DNA of 64,000 nt from JAAXVQ01 sp964604705 (GCA_964604705.1 CAZSAP010000003.1:252798-316797); one strand, 5' to 3'. Shown: positions 1 through 8,097, counted from the first letter of the stretch. Translations and numbers: made by a program. The notes: generated from the sequence alone by a model not told the origin.

Positions 1-295
1 CGCGGGCCTTGATCTGGGCAATGCACGCCGCACGGTCCCAGTGGGCCAAACGCGCCCAGAGCCGCAACAGGGGATGATTGAAGGTGCGGCAATCGGATGC
101 ATGCAGGTGCTCTCGGCAATCGGCGCAGCTGGCCACCTGCTGCGTTTGGGTGCAGGTGCGCACCCGACACCAGGTCGCCGCGCGGTTCTTGCGGCAACCG
201 GGACATCGCCCGTCACGGTATTTGGCACAGGCTCCGCAATATTGACCGCAGGCGGAAATAAGCTCGGGATTTGCAGTGATGGGGGCTCTCTGCAT
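1..295 (-). CDS. DUF3795-type cysteine-rich protein, 3' end cut by window edge
   Basis: The ATG is at 293-295 on the minus strand and follows an AGGAG ribosome site; the frame stays open to base 1, giving 98 residues without a stop. The start contains CGQYCGACAKYRDGRCPGC, followed by further Cys pairs (CRVRTC, CADC). This CxxYCGxC...GCxGC pattern is typical of the DUF3795 family, small proteins presumed to bind metal through cysteines; their function is unknown. It lies 56 bases downstream of lexA on the same strand and could be in one transcript with it. The frame is clear; the family call rests on the cysteine spacing. Confidence 0.8.
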   Translation of the reverse strand, partial: MQRAPITANPELISACGQYCGACAKYRDGRCPGCRKNRAATWCRVRTCTQTQQVASCADCREHLHASDCRTFNHPLLRLWARLAHWDRAACIAQIKAR

Positions 296-351
296 GGGGG
301 ATTCAACTCCTGGAAAAAATAAACACGTTCCTGCCACTCAACGACGCTGGC

Positions 352-960
352 CTATTTCCTAATGCGGCGGAGTATGCCGATCACCACACCCTGAATCTGA
401 AGGTCCTCGGGTTTGACATAGATGGGTTGCATGCTGCTGTTGGCCGGTTGAAGGCGAATCTGTCCGGCTTCGCGATACAGGCGCTTGACCGTAGCTTCGT
501 TGCCCACCAAGGCCACAACGATCTCGCCGTTCTCGGCATGCGTGCGCTTCTCGACAATAATGTTGTCCCCATCCAAAATATGATCCTCGATCATGGAATG
601 CCCTTTCACGGTCAGGACAAAGGTTTCACCGCGTCCCAAAAGATCCGGGGGGAGCATGATGGTATCAGGTTGCTCCAAGGCTTCAATGGGCGACCCGGCT
701 GCGACCAAACCCAGCATGGGTACTTCACACGATTGCGACACCGGCGCTCGCTTATGGCTGACCTCCACCTGACGGGCCCGCCCTTCCTCACGATGCAGCA
801 TGCCTTTCTCTTCCAAGGTTTTCAAATGCTTGTGTACGGTCGCAACCGACGAAAGCCCAAAGTGTTCGCCGATTTCACGCAAGGTGGGTGCATACCCTTG
901 CTTGCGGATGTGCTCCTGCAAATAATCCAAAATATCTTTCTGCTTTTTTGTCAGTGCCAT
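352..960 (-). CDS. lexA: LexA repressor (SOS response, self-cleaving)
   Basis: Transcriptional repressor of the DNA-damage response, 202 residues. The N-terminal winged helix begins MALTKKQKDILDYL and is followed by a recognition-helix region around residues 25-50. The S24 peptidase domain has the Ala88-Gly89 cleavage bond in VAAGS, catalytic Ser122 in GHSM and Lys159 in EATVKR, so self-cleavage should be intact. I chose the ATG at 960 because GAGGAG precedes it at good spacing and the family starts here; an ORF extension to 1014 adds an unlikely tail. The VOC-fold gene ends 40 bases upstream. Autoregulation is usual for LexA, but I cannot define the operator of this species. Confidence 0.96.
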   Translation of the reverse strand: MALTKKQKDILDYLQEHIRKQGYAPTLREIGEHFGLSSVATVHKHLKTLEEKGMLHREEGRARQVEVSHKRAPVSQSCEVPMLGLVAAGSPIEALEQPDTIMLPPDLLGRGETFVLTVKGHSMIEDHILDGDNIIVEKRTHAENGEIVVALVGNEATVKRLYREAGQIRLQPANSSMQPIYVKPEDLQIQGVVIGILRRIRK

Positions 961-1000
961 GACCGTCTCCTCGCCGGGGGTGCGTATGGGGGTCATCCTA

Positions 1001-1381
1001 TCACCTTTGCGCAAACGTTAAAATAAAATCATTGCAATCGCGGAGAGAAAATTCTTCGGTCCCATAAAACGTGGAATGCAAGGCACTGACAATGTCAGCC
1101 GCTTTGGCCTGGAGGCGAGTATAAAGCGCTTGCACCCCTTCCAACTCAATGTGAAACGTCAAGGCCCCACCCTTGGGTTGGTGCTTGAACAACGGCAATT
1201 CCTCGCTTAAACTGCGACGGGTCTGGAACATAACCTCGACTTGATCGCATTTCATGAGGACCCAGTTCCAGGGTTGGCTCTGGGGTACGGTAATCACAGG
1301 CTCAAATCCCAATACAGTCTTGTAAAACTCCACTGTCCGCTCCATGTCATCCACCATAATGTTCGGCGTGCATTTTTTCAT
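1001..1381 (-). CDS. VOC superfamily (glyoxalase/bleomycin resistance fold) protein
   Basis: A 126-residue single-module protein. It starts MKKCTPNIMVDDMERTVEFY, the beta-alpha pattern that opens a VOC module (NIMVxDxxxTVxFYxxxLGFE). VOC proteins bind a metal or small ligand and act as lyases, dioxygenases or drug-binding proteins; the substrate cannot be told here. The ATG at 1381 is preceded by an AGGAGG ribosome site. It is directly upstream of lexA, and the shared direction suggests co-transcription, though no functional link is evident. Confidence 0.85.
   Translation of the reverse strand: MKKCTPNIMVDDMERTVEFYKTVLGFEPVITVPQSQPWNWVLMKCDQVEVMFQTRRSLSEELPLFKHQPKGGALTFHIELEGVQALYTRLQAKAADIVSALHSTFYGTEEFSLRDCNDFILTFAQR
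1006..1015. promoter_or_regulatory. 10-bp perfect palindrome upstream of lexA
   Basis: TTTGCGCAAA is a perfect palindrome 45 bases upstream of the lexA start. It overlaps the last codons of the VOC gene, so it may be chance. A LexA operator in this position would be autoregulatory, but the sequence matches neither the E. coli nor the Bacillus consensus. Confidence 0.2.
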
Positions 1382-1396
1382 ACTAGCCTCCTAAGT

Positions 1397-1447
1397 GGAA
1401 CGAATCCGCCCGGTCGTGGTCTTGCTGACAACTCAAGAGTTCGTTCC
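1397..1447. repeat. 8-bp inverted repeat upstream of the VOC gene
   Basis: GGAACGAA (1397-1404) and TTCGTTCC (1440-1447) are exact inverted copies separated by 35 bases. The pair sits just upstream of the start at 1381, so it could form a leader stem or a binding site for the VOC-lexA transcript. No known motif is recognised. Confidence 0.35.
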
Positions 1448-1492
1448 TGGGACCCAACAAAAACCAAAATCTACAAACATACAGGGTAAGTT

Positions 1493-1513
1493 GGAGGGGG
1501 GAGTCCCCCCTCC
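1493..1513. terminator. GC-rich hairpin, terminator-like but lacking a T tract
   Basis: GGAGGGGGG and CCCCCCTCC form a perfect 9-bp stem around an AGT loop. It lies between the end of the small unknown gene (1543) and the VOC gene (1381), where a minus-strand terminator would be expected. No T-run follows on either strand, so intrinsic termination is uncertain; it may only block 3' degradation. Confidence 0.4.
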
Positions 1514-1542
1514 AGGCGCGTAAACCACACCGCGCGCATGCC

Positions 1543-2043
1543 TTACTTACATGTGACCACGCTTTCCCGTTCTAAGTGTTCCTCCACGGATGTGGATTCG
1601 ACGGCATCCGGGGTGTGGGATGACGGTGTATCCTGGACATGGTCACCGACGTACATGGGTTCCACCGGTTCACTCCTGCGGGCCGCCGATCCCGGACCTT
1701 TCCCGGACATCCTGCGCACCTGAAACACATGCTGGGGAATCTGCCACGAGTTCGCACGATCCAAGGCCCTGCGCTTGGACACCTCAAAACTCGGGGTTCC
1801 CTTCCCGGTTTCGCGGGATGCAACGGAAACGATCGGTATGGTTTCCGCACGATGCCTCCGCGTCCAACGGGATACCCGCTTCACCTGTGATGCACAAAAC
1901 CGCACAAGTTTTTTCTCGGGGAGCACCAGACACTCGTCCAGCGTACGGTCGAGCTGTTCAACGACCAGCTTCGGATCCTTCCCTTTTTGGAAAATGACAT
2001 TCAACAGCATGGTCATGATGGTTGCATCTGTCGTGACGAACAT
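1543..2043 (-). CDS. Hypothetical protein with low-complexity C-terminus
   Basis: A 166-residue protein I do not recognise. The ATG at 2043 has a strong AAGGAGGG ribosome site, which makes the frame credible; an upstream extension to 2082 is not needed. Residues 1-60 look like a compact, probably helical domain (starting MFVTTDATIMTMLLNVIF). Residues 60-166 are basic and then rich in Ser, Pro, Glu and Val without clear structure. There is no signal peptide or convincing membrane segment. It stands between tldD and the VOC-lexA pair on the same strand. Confidence 0.55.
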   Translation of the reverse strand: MFVTTDATIMTMLLNVIFQKGKDPKLVVEQLDRTLDECLVLPEKKLVRFCASQVKRVSRWTRRHRAETIPIVSVASRETGKGTPSFEVSKRRALDRANSWQIPQHVFQVRRMSGKGPGSAARRSEPVEPMYVGDHVQDTPSSHTPDAVESTSVEEHLERESVVTCK

Positions 2044-2116
2044 CGTTGCTCCCTCCTTTTCGTGTATTGAATTACCTTCCACGCGGTTATTCTAGCCTGC
2101 GTGAATTAAGGCCCGG

Positions 2117-2371
2117 TTAGCCGTCTGTGAAAATCGCATGAGCATCTCTGCCCGACCCGGCCTCTTCGTCCGGGGTTTTTTCGACCCCTGATTCGCTTTT
2201 GGGTTCAACGGATTCGCACGGTTCAAGTGGCGAACAACTCAAAACCCGAGAACCAAAAAGCGAACAAAAAACGAAGATCGTGGTTAAAAAAAAGGCGGCG
2301 AACCTTTTTTTACAAATTTGGATTACTGCTTTTTTCTTTCTCTGTCCATGCCCAGCTGCATGATGGTGCAA
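2117..2371 (-). CDS. Doubtful small ORF with signal-peptide-like segment
   Basis: An 84-residue frame. Residues 22-45 (KKRFAAFFLTTIFVFCSLFG) resemble a secretion signal, and the rest is acidic. There is no good ribosome site, and the frame runs through the A/T-rich hairpin at 2287-2311, which looks like a terminator for tldD. It could be a small secreted protein or non-coding. Confidence 0.25.
   Translation of the reverse strand: MHHHAAGHGQRKKKAVIQICKKRFAAFFLTTIFVFCSLFGSRVLSCSPLEPCESVEPKSESGVEKTPDEEAGSGRDAHAIFTDG
2287..2311 (-). terminator. Possible intrinsic terminator after tldD
   Basis: On the minus strand, an A-run plus GG pairs with CC plus a T-run around the loop TTCGCCG. This gives a 9-bp stem whose 3' arm is itself the T tract. 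It lies about 120 bases beyond the tldD stop. The mirrored A/T runs could allow termination in both directions. The stem is A/T-rich and therefore weak. Confidence 0.4.
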
Positions 2372-2428
2372 CTATATCTTCAAACGACCACTTTGTCAAG
2401 AAATAGTTTCGCTTTTTTTTCGCCTGCG

Positions 2429-3868
2429 TCAACCACCCACGGTAATCTCAGGAATCCGCAAAGTTGGTTGCGCATCGGCCACCGGCACTCCCTGTCCGTC
2501 TTTTCCACACGTACCCAAACCGCGCCCCAAGTCCGAAGCCACACGGTCAATGGTCTTTAATACCTCAGAAGCGTTTCCAATCAAGGTCGTACCCAAAACG
2601 GGTTCGCCGATGCTGCCGTTCTCAATGAGATAGGCTTCGTTTATCTCGAACACAAAATCACCGTTCACCGTGTTGACCTGTCCGCCCCCCATACGCACCA
2701 CATACAAACCTTTGGCCACAGAACGAATGACGGCCTGCGGATCATCTTCCCCGGGCAGGATCATGGTGTTGGTCATGCGTGGAATAGGGCGGTAGGCGTA
2801 CGATTGCCGTCGCCCGTTCCCCGTAGGTGCGGCGCCCCCGCGCAGTGCGGTAATCCGATCGTGCATGAACCCGCGCAAGACGCCGTGCTCCACCAACAAG
2901 GTACGCTGTGCCGGCGTGCCTTCGTCATCAAACGCAAACGAACCTCGCCATCCCGTACGCGTGGCATCGTCGGCCACACTGATGAGCGGACTGGCAACGG
3001 TCTGACCCACAAGGGGACCAAAAGGCGACAAACCGCGCTGCGCCAAGTCCGCTTCCAAGGCGTGCCCGATGGCTTCATGGATCATGGTCCCGCCGGCTTC
3101 GGCCGCCAAGACCACGCACCCGCGACCGGCCGGTGCGGAACGGGCTGTAAGCAGGCGCTCGGCGCGGGCTCCGGCCAAACGTCCGGTCTCCACGGCTGCG
3201 TGTTCGTGAAAATATTCCCAGCCTTGCGCACCGCCGGCCGACTCAAATCCGGTTTGATACCCCTGCTCGCTTTGCGCCACCGCATTCACCCAAAGGACCA
3301 CATGCGTGCGCGCATCCTCACACCACTGCCCGTCCGAGCGCGCAATGCCCACATGCTGCTCGGTACCGCCCAAAAACGCAGTGACTTGTCGAATGTGCGC
3401 ACCGGCTCCCCGCGCGGCGGTCTCGGCAGACTGAGCGGTGCGAATGCGTTCCTCCCAGGCAATGCCACTGGGAGGCTGGAGGCCCTCGCGTCCCGGGGCC
3501 AAGCGTTCGCGGCGCTCCATCACAGCCTTCCCCGAACCGGCTCCCACGGCCCGCACCAAATCGTGTGCGGCCGATTGAAGTCCTTCGGGAGTCATGTCGT
3601 TGGTACAGGCAAAAAATGTTTGATCCCCGCGAACCAAGCGCAACCCGGCGCCAAACTCACCGCCTTGCGTGAGCTGATCCAATTGGCCGTTCTCTATTTT
3701 TATGCGACCGCTGAGTGTGTCCTCCAAGAACACATCGGCAAAATCACAGCCCGCGCGGTTCAATACCTCGATCGCGGCAAAGGCCATGGTTTGCCAAGCT
3801 TGGGTACTTGTTGATTGTGCTTTATTCGAGTTCGACACACGAGCTCCTTGGTGTACATGCGTAGCCAT
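2429..3868 (-). CDS. tldD: TldD-family zinc metalloprotease
   Basis: A 479-residue member of the TldD/PmbA peptidase family. The zinc-binding signature HEAIGH is at residues 264-269 and the conserved C-terminal GTCGK is near residue 455. In known systems TldD pairs with TldE (PmbA), which lacks the metal site, to degrade or mature peptides such as microcins and TOMM precursors. No TldE gene lies in this window. The TldD-type motif is intact, so it should be the catalytic partner. The start is uncertain: ATG at 3868 has a poor ribosome site, and a REP-like element ends 12 bases upstream, so promoter or leader sequence may lie inside that element. Confidence 0.93.
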   Translation of the reverse strand: MATHVHQGARVSNSNKAQSTSTQAWQTMAFAAIEVLNRAGCDFADVFLEDTLSGRIKIENGQLDQLTQGGEFGAGLRLVRGDQTFFACTNDMTPEGLQSAAHDLVRAVGAGSGKAVMERRERLAPGREGLQPPSGIAWEERIRTAQSAETAARGAGAHIRQVTAFLGGTEQHVGIARSDGQWCEDARTHVVLWVNAVAQSEQGYQTGFESAGGAQGWEYFHEHAAVETGRLAGARAERLLTARSAPAGRGCVVLAAEAGGTMIHEAIGHALEADLAQRGLSPFGPLVGQTVASPLISVADDATRTGWRGSFAFDDEGTPAQRTLLVEHGVLRGFMHDRITALRGGAAPTGNGRRQSYAYRPIPRMTNTMILPGEDDPQAVIRSVAKGLYVVRMGGGQVNTVNGDFVFEINEAYLIENGSIGEPVLGTTLIGNASEVLKTIDRVASDLGRGLGTCGKDGQGVPVADAQPTLRIPEITVGG

Positions 3869-3879
3869 GATGGTGGTTT

Positions 3880-3955
3880 CTGTAGGGGTGCAATTTATTG
3901 CGCCCCTGTTATGGATAAAACAACGTCTCGGGCGTGATAAATCACGCCCCTACAG
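3880..3955. repeat. REP/REPIN-like palindromic element between a KS gene and tldD
   Basis: A 76-bp element with exact 9-bp terminal inverted repeats (CTGTAGGGG / CCCCTACAG). It contains two hairpins: AGGGGtGCAAT..ATTGCgCCCCT at 3884-3907 and GGGCGTGAT..ATCACGCCC at 3930-3949. This paired-palindrome layout is typical of REPINs or very short MITEs. A related half-element lies at 44003-44028. As RNA it could terminate the KS transcript or stabilise its 3' end. Confidence 0.75.
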
Positions 3956-3971
3956 GATTACGCCGGCATTC

Positions 3972-5159
3972 CTAACTGCGCCCGAAAATAATGCTCGAGT
4001 TGTTACCGCCAAAGCCAAACGAATTGTTCATCACCGCATCCACCCGCAAGCGCAACGCGGCTTGGAGTGGAACAAACGTCAAGGCCGGGTCCGGTACTGT
4101 GCACCCGGTGTTCGGAGGCAGGCACTCCTGCAAAAGCGCAAGCACACAAAGCACCGATTCAATGGCTCCGGCCGCGCCCAGCGTATGCCCCAGCGCCCCT
4201 TTGACTGAAGAAATCGGCGGCACCGCGTCTCCAAAAATGCGGGCCAAGGCTTTGCCCTCAGCTGCGTCGTTGTCGGGCGTGCCTGTGCCATGGGCATTCA
4301 CATACCCAATCGCATCCGGCGTTAGATCGGCCTGGTGCAGGGCTTGGCGCATGGCCGCCTCTGCTCCCAACCCGTCCGGATGCGGCGCTGTGGCATGGTA
4401 CGCATCGCACGTATTCCCCGCACCCAAGACCCGCGCCAAAATCGCGGCCCCGCGCAAGCGTGCGTGGGACTCCGACTCCACCACCACGGCTCCCGCGCCT
4501 TCGCCGAGCGAAATGCCTTTGCGCTGAGCGTCAAACGGCTTGGAGCCAAGGGGATCGGCGATCAGCAACGAGTGAAACCCATTCACGGTCATGGCCGAGA
4601 GTGAGTCCGCACCCACAGCCAAGCAGACCGAAGCCTCGCCCTGCTCGACCAACTCCGCGGCCATGCTCACGGCATTGACACCCGACGAGCAGGCCGTGGA
4701 AAGGGTCGTGTTAAATCCCTGAATCTGCAACACATGCGCCAAGGTCTTGGACACAGAGCCGCCCAAGTGCCGACGCACCATGGCCATCTTCGGTTTCTTG
4801 CCTGCCCAGAGCTGACGGAAATATTCTTCGGTGGAAAGCATGCCCGCCACCGTGGTGCCTGCGATCAAGCCCCAGTCCGTACCGCCACGGGCAGCATGTT
4901 CGGCTGTAAGGCCGGCCTGCGCCAAAGCTTCGTGCGCCGCAGCTAAACCGAGTCGTTCGGTCCGGGATTCGGTCGCACCCGGCACTTCGTCCAAGGTACC
5001 TGTGACTTCACCCACCGGGATCTCGCCGTAACGCGGTGATTCAAACAATGTCAGGCGTTTCAATCCCACCTGCCCAGCCACCAAGGCCTCAAATGTGGCC
5101 TGCGCTGTGCGACCCAGACTGGTGATGGCACCGACGCCGGTAATGACTGCCTTAGGCAT
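3972..5159 (-). CDS. Beta-ketoacyl-ACP synthase (FabF-like), KS-1 of the lipid cluster
   Basis: A condensing enzyme that joins an acyl chain to malonyl-ACP with loss of CO2. It is 395 residues with a full catalytic set: Cys157 in TACSSG, His290 in NAHGTGT, Lys320 and His325 in SVKGALGHTLGAAG, and the C-terminal FGFGGNN motif. Its ATG overlaps the end of the upstream ACP gene by 8 bases, so the two are probably translationally coupled. It is the last gene of the cluster in transcription order. Ketosynthases beside ACPs, thioesterases and ApeP-like dehydratases are typical of aryl polyene-type clusters, so a role outside housekeeping fatty-acid synthesis is likely. Confidence 0.93.
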   Translation of the reverse strand: MPKAVITGVGAITSLGRTAQATFEALVAGQVGLKRLTLFESPRYGEIPVGEVTGTLDEVPGATESRTERLGLAAAHEALAQAGLTAEHAARGGTDWGLIAGTTVAGMLSTEEYFRQLWAGKKPKMAMVRRHLGGSVSKTLAHVLQIQGFNTTLSTACSSGVNAVSMAAELVEQGEASVCLAVGADSLSAMTVNGFHSLLIADPLGSKPFDAQRKGISLGEGAGAVVVESESHARLRGAAILARVLGAGNTCDAYHATAPHPDGLGAEAAMRQALHQADLTPDAIGYVNAHGTGTPDNDAAEGKALARIFGDAVPPISSVKGALGHTLGAAGAIESVLCVLALLQECLPPNTGCTVPDPALTFVPLQAALRLRVDAVMNNSFGFGGNNSSIIFGRS

Positions 5160-5415
5160 GCGCCCCCCGCTGTTGCGTGATGAATTCCGCCAGGGTCTTG
5201 ACCGATTGGAACACCTTGCGCCCCACGGTAATGTCCGTGAGCTTGATGCCGTAATCCCGCTCCAACATCACCGCGAGTTCCAACGCATCGATCGAGTCCA
5301 ACCCCAAACCCACGCCAAAAAGCGGAGCCTCCGGATCAATCTGAGCGGGGGTCAAATGCTCCAAACGAAATGTGGTAATGATTTTGCCTTTCAATTCTTC
5401 GATCAATTCAGTCAT
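5152..5415 (-). CDS. Acyl carrier protein (cluster ACP-1)
   Basis: An 87-residue acyl carrier protein. The phosphopantetheine serine lies in GLDSIDALEL (about residue 41), and the following acidic helix carries the usual partner-docking pattern. It overlaps the KS-1 start, and the chain-length-factor gene ends 88 bases upstream. The sequence differs from the second cluster ACP at 11952, so the two may serve different condensing enzymes. Confidence 0.92.
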   Translation of the reverse strand: MTELIEELKGKIITTFRLEHLTPAQIDPEAPLFGVGLGLDSIDALELAVMLERDYGIKLTDITVGRKVFQSVKTLAEFITQQRGAHA

Positions 5416-5503
5416 GGTTCAACTCCTTGAAATAAAACTTCCGCGCAAACACGCGTATTGTTTAAGTTACAGTTCTTTAAATGCTGGGAGCGCGTTTTGT
5501 CTT

Positions 5504-6109
5504 TTAAAGTATAAACGTATTGTACACTGCGCCGGGCGCAAGTTCTCCCGAAATGGTCTGGACATCCCAGGTGCACTCCCCGGGATCCAGGCTCACCAAA
5601 AACGCCCATCCTTCCACCTTGGGAGCCAAACCCAAAAACCGCGCCCCTTCGGCCAACACCGCATCGGCCTGCACAATCAAACAGCACGGCACACGCTTGC
5701 TCTGCAGCCAGGCCCACGCCAAGCCAAACGCATCGCCCACCCCGGCCTCGTGCAAGAAAACCATGTTCGGTCCATGGATCTTGTGCCGAATCGCCACCTC
5801 GGCCAACCCGGCCGAAGGCAAGGTATAGGGAAACAACTGGGGGCTGGCCAATTCCGGAGTCGCAACGGCCGAACGATAAAAGGCCAGATCCGGCTCCACA
5901 CATCCGTGGGCCGTGGACAAGATCAATCCCATTTCTGAGTTTGGCGTCTCAGACGCCAGGACCTGTTCGGCTACCACACTAATTATTTTGGAGAGCGGGT
6001 CCAAGCGCGGGTACCGGTCAAAGGGACGCACACAGACTTGACTCCAAACCGGCAACTCGCCTTCCGGCGAGATCCAGCGCACGGCATTTAAAATCGTGAC
6101 CGATTTCAT
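5504..6109 (-). CDS. Beta-ketoacyl synthase-like chain-length factor, no active-site Cys
   Basis: A 201-residue protein resembling the N-terminal ketoacyl-synthase-like domain (Pfam ketoacyl-synt_2) found in aryl polyene clusters. The stretch FPYTLPSAGLAEVAIRHKI matches the usual motif in which the catalytic Cys is absent. The C-terminal half of a true KS is missing, as is normal for the family. It starts in an ATGA overlap with KS-2, which suggests the two form a KS/chain-length-factor heterodimer that sets product length. It has no independent catalytic residues. Confidence 0.8.
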   Translation of the reverse strand: MKSVTILNAVRWISPEGELPVWSQVCVRPFDRYPRLDPLSKIISVVAEQVLASETPNSEMGLILSTAHGCVEPDLAFYRSAVATPELASPQLFPYTLPSAGLAEVAIRHKIHGPNMVFLHEAGVGDAFGLAWAWLQSKRVPCCLIVQADAVLAEGARFLGLAPKVEGWAFLVSLDPGECTWDVQTISGELAPGAVYNTFIL

Positions 6110-7248
6110 GCGGCACCTTCCAAAACCAAAACCGCATTAAATCCGCCAAACCCGGCAGACAAGGAAAGGGCCACGCCCCCGGCAGGCAAAGGACGCGGGG
6201 TCTGAATGATCAGATCCAACGCCTCTTCCACCCCCGCGTGTTTCAACCCCGTCGTGGGCGGGGCCGAACGTCGAGATAACACTTCGAGGGTCAAGGCGGC
6301 TTCCACGACACCGGCCGCGCCCACCGTGTGTCCAGTGGTTCCTTTCAGGGTAGAAAGCGGAGGACCCGGAAGGCCAAAAACTTTGGCCATGGCCTTGGCT
6401 TCCATGGCGTCGTTGTACGCGGTTCCAGTGCCATGCGCATTCACGTAGATCACATCCCCGGGGGCACACGCGGCATGCTGCAACGCACGTTCACATGCCT
6501 GGGCCAGCCCGACACCTTCACGATTGGGCGCAGTCAAGTGGGTGGCGTCATTGGCCAATCCCCAACCACGCACGCGGCCTCGCATCACCGTGGGGCGATC
6601 CGCAGTCAAGATCATCACCGCTGCCGCCTCACCCAGGGTCAAGCCCTGACGATCACGATCAAAAGGACGGCATGGTTCAAGATCCAATGACTTTAAACTC
6701 GAGAATCCCGTAAGAATAAAATCCGAAAGCACATCGATGCCGATCACCACGGCCGTGGAACATACCCCCGCCTGCAGCTGTTCACCGGCATACGCAATCG
6801 CGGCCGAGCCCGAAGCGCACGCCAGAGAAACCATTTGTACCGGACCGTCCAAACCAAACTGTGTTTTCCACTCTTTCCAAAACGCCTTGCTTGCAGGGGA
6901 CGTCGTGACCGCCCCATCCCGGACAAACGCTTCCAAGGACGTTGTATCTTCTTTGGTGGTGGCCACCACCACCAAAGCCTCGCGCAAAGCCTCGCGGGAG
7001 ACGCCGCCCTGACGCGCTTGCTCCAAAGCCTCCTGCATGGCCGGCGCGAGTAGGGCGCTTACAAGATCCTTGCCACCGTCCATGGCGCCTGCGACTTCCC
7101 CCGCCCAGGCGGTTTGGTAGCGTGTGGCGTCAAAACGCGCCATGCGCTTGAGTCCGCTCGCACCCGAAGACCAGGCGGAAAAAAGCGTCTCAACACCCTG
7201 GCCCACGCAACTGTTCACCCCACACCCGGCTACCCAACATCCGTTCAT
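6106..7248 (-). CDS. Beta-ketoacyl-ACP synthase, KS-2, likely partner of the chain-length factor
   Basis: A 380-residue condensing enzyme. Active-site Cys lies in LACASGSA, His in NAHGTGTAYND, and Lys/His in LKGTTGHTVGAAG; the C-terminal loop is GFGGFNAV. The ATG at 7248 shares ATGA with the thioesterase stop and has GGGAG upstream; the alternative start at 7260 is less likely. Its stop overlaps the next start by 4 bases. The tight thioesterase-KS-CLF order suggests one enzyme module within the cluster. Confidence 0.92.
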   Translation of the reverse strand: MNGCWVAGCGVNSCVGQGVETLFSAWSSGASGLKRMARFDATRYQTAWAGEVAGAMDGGKDLVSALLAPAMQEALEQARQGGVSREALREALVVVATTKEDTTSLEAFVRDGAVTTSPASKAFWKEWKTQFGLDGPVQMVSLACASGSAAIAYAGEQLQAGVCSTAVVIGIDVLSDFILTGFSSLKSLDLEPCRPFDRDRQGLTLGEAAAVMILTADRPTVMRGRVRGWGLANDATHLTAPNREGVGLAQACERALQHAACAPGDVIYVNAHGTGTAYNDAMEAKAMAKVFGLPGPPLSTLKGTTGHTVGAAGVVEAALTLEVLSRRSAPPTTGLKHAGVEEALDLIIQTPRPLPAGGVALSLSAGFGGFNAVLVLEGAA

Positions 7249-7691
7249 TGCGACTCCCAACGTGCATACAATTGTTGAATAAGCGGGGGGCGTGTGAGCA
7301 GAAGCTCCCCTTGGAGGGTGGTCAACACTTGGAGGGTACGCCCTTCGGCCAGAAGCGTCGTGTCGCCGCTGCGCTTAACCTCGTACAAAATCTCTATCTT
7401 CGCAGCTTCGGTCCAGATAAAGTGTGCGGTCACTTCCAACTCATCGCCAAAACGCGCCGAGGCATGATACACCAGCTGGGCTTCGACCACGGGTGCGACA
7501 AACCCGGCCGCATGCATGTGCTGGTAAGAAAGCCCGTAGGCCTTGCCAAACCCATCCCGCGCTTCTTCAAAATAGTGAAGGTAATTGCCGTGCCAAACGA
7601 TGGCCAACGCATCCACTTCCGAGAAGCGGACGGATACGCGGGCCGTAAACGATAATTTTTTATGCGGGGTAGGATCAAAGCGACGGCGCAC
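7245..7691 (-). CDS. 4HBT-fold acyl thioesterase
   Basis: A hot-dog thioesterase of 148 residues that would hydrolyse an acyl-ACP or acyl-CoA thioester. The family signature reads FSEVDALAIVWHGNYLHYFE, with the catalytic acid in the SEVD segment and the conserved HGNY. I place the start at GTG 7691, one base after the dehydratase stop (TAACGTG, AAGGA upstream). An ATG at 7745 would give a 53-base overlap and a basic N-terminal tail unlike the family. It may release or edit the finished chain, as in aryl polyene clusters. Confidence 0.85.
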   Translation of the reverse strand: MRRRFDPTPHKKLSFTARVSVRFSEVDALAIVWHGNYLHYFEEARDGFGKAYGLSYQHMHAAGFVAPVVEAQLVYHASARFGDELEVTAHFIWTEAAKIEILYEVKRSGDTTLLAEGRTLQVLTTLQGELLLTRPPLIQQLYARWESQ

Positions 7692-7692
7692 G

Positions 7693-8097
7693 TTAGGCAG
7701 GTTCCTTCTCAAAAAGCGTAATCGTACCCGAGGCCACAGGCGCATCGTTGTGCATCACCGTCGCATCAAACAGAAAGAACGGACGCAGGTTTTTGTTTTC
7801 TTGGACGCGTACGGTCCAGACACCCCCGCGCGGCAGTTCCGCAGGAAGATTAAAATCCCGTACCGCCACCAAAAAGCCCTCGGTCAAGCGCTCGCCCCGC
7901 GTGGTCTTATGGTAGCCCTGGTAGGTGGCCACGCTCTGCGCCGCCGCCTCGATCAACAACAAGGTCGATCCATCGGCTTCGGGCCAGGTGACACGGGTGC
8001 ACAATCCGCCGGGAAAAAGCTCCAGCACGTCCTCAATCAGCAAAGCCGGCGGCTGATGCGGCAAAAGTTGTGAAACGGGAAGATCGATTACGGACAT
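7693..8097 (-). CDS. ApeP-like beta-hydroxyacyl-ACP dehydratase (hot-dog fold)
   Basis: A 134-residue hot-dog protein. LLPHQPPALLIEDVLE and the later LLIEAAAQSVATYQGYH are the two landmarks of the ApeP/FabZ-like dehydratases of polyene clusters: His in the first and the acidic residue before AAQ in the second. It would dehydrate 3-hydroxyacyl-ACP to the enoyl form. With FabG at 22289 and no enoyl reductase in the cluster, repeated use would leave conjugated double bonds. It is the first gene downstream of the 257-bp element at 8215-8471. Confidence 0.82.
   Translation of the reverse strand: MSVIDLPVSQLLPHQPPALLIEDVLELFPGGLCTRVTWPEADGSTLLLIEAAAQSVATYQGYHKTTRGERLTEGFLVAVRDFNLPAELPRGGVWTVRVQENKNLRPFFLFDATVMHNDAPVASGTITLFEKEPA

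Noticed and set aside
427..1026. 199-codon plus-strand frame over lexA
   Set aside because: It is the antisense shadow of lexA; no ribosome site and no family features.
2804..3814. 336-codon plus-strand frame over tldD
   Set aside because: Antisense shadow of a clear TldD gene; Arg/Gly/His-rich composition without domains.
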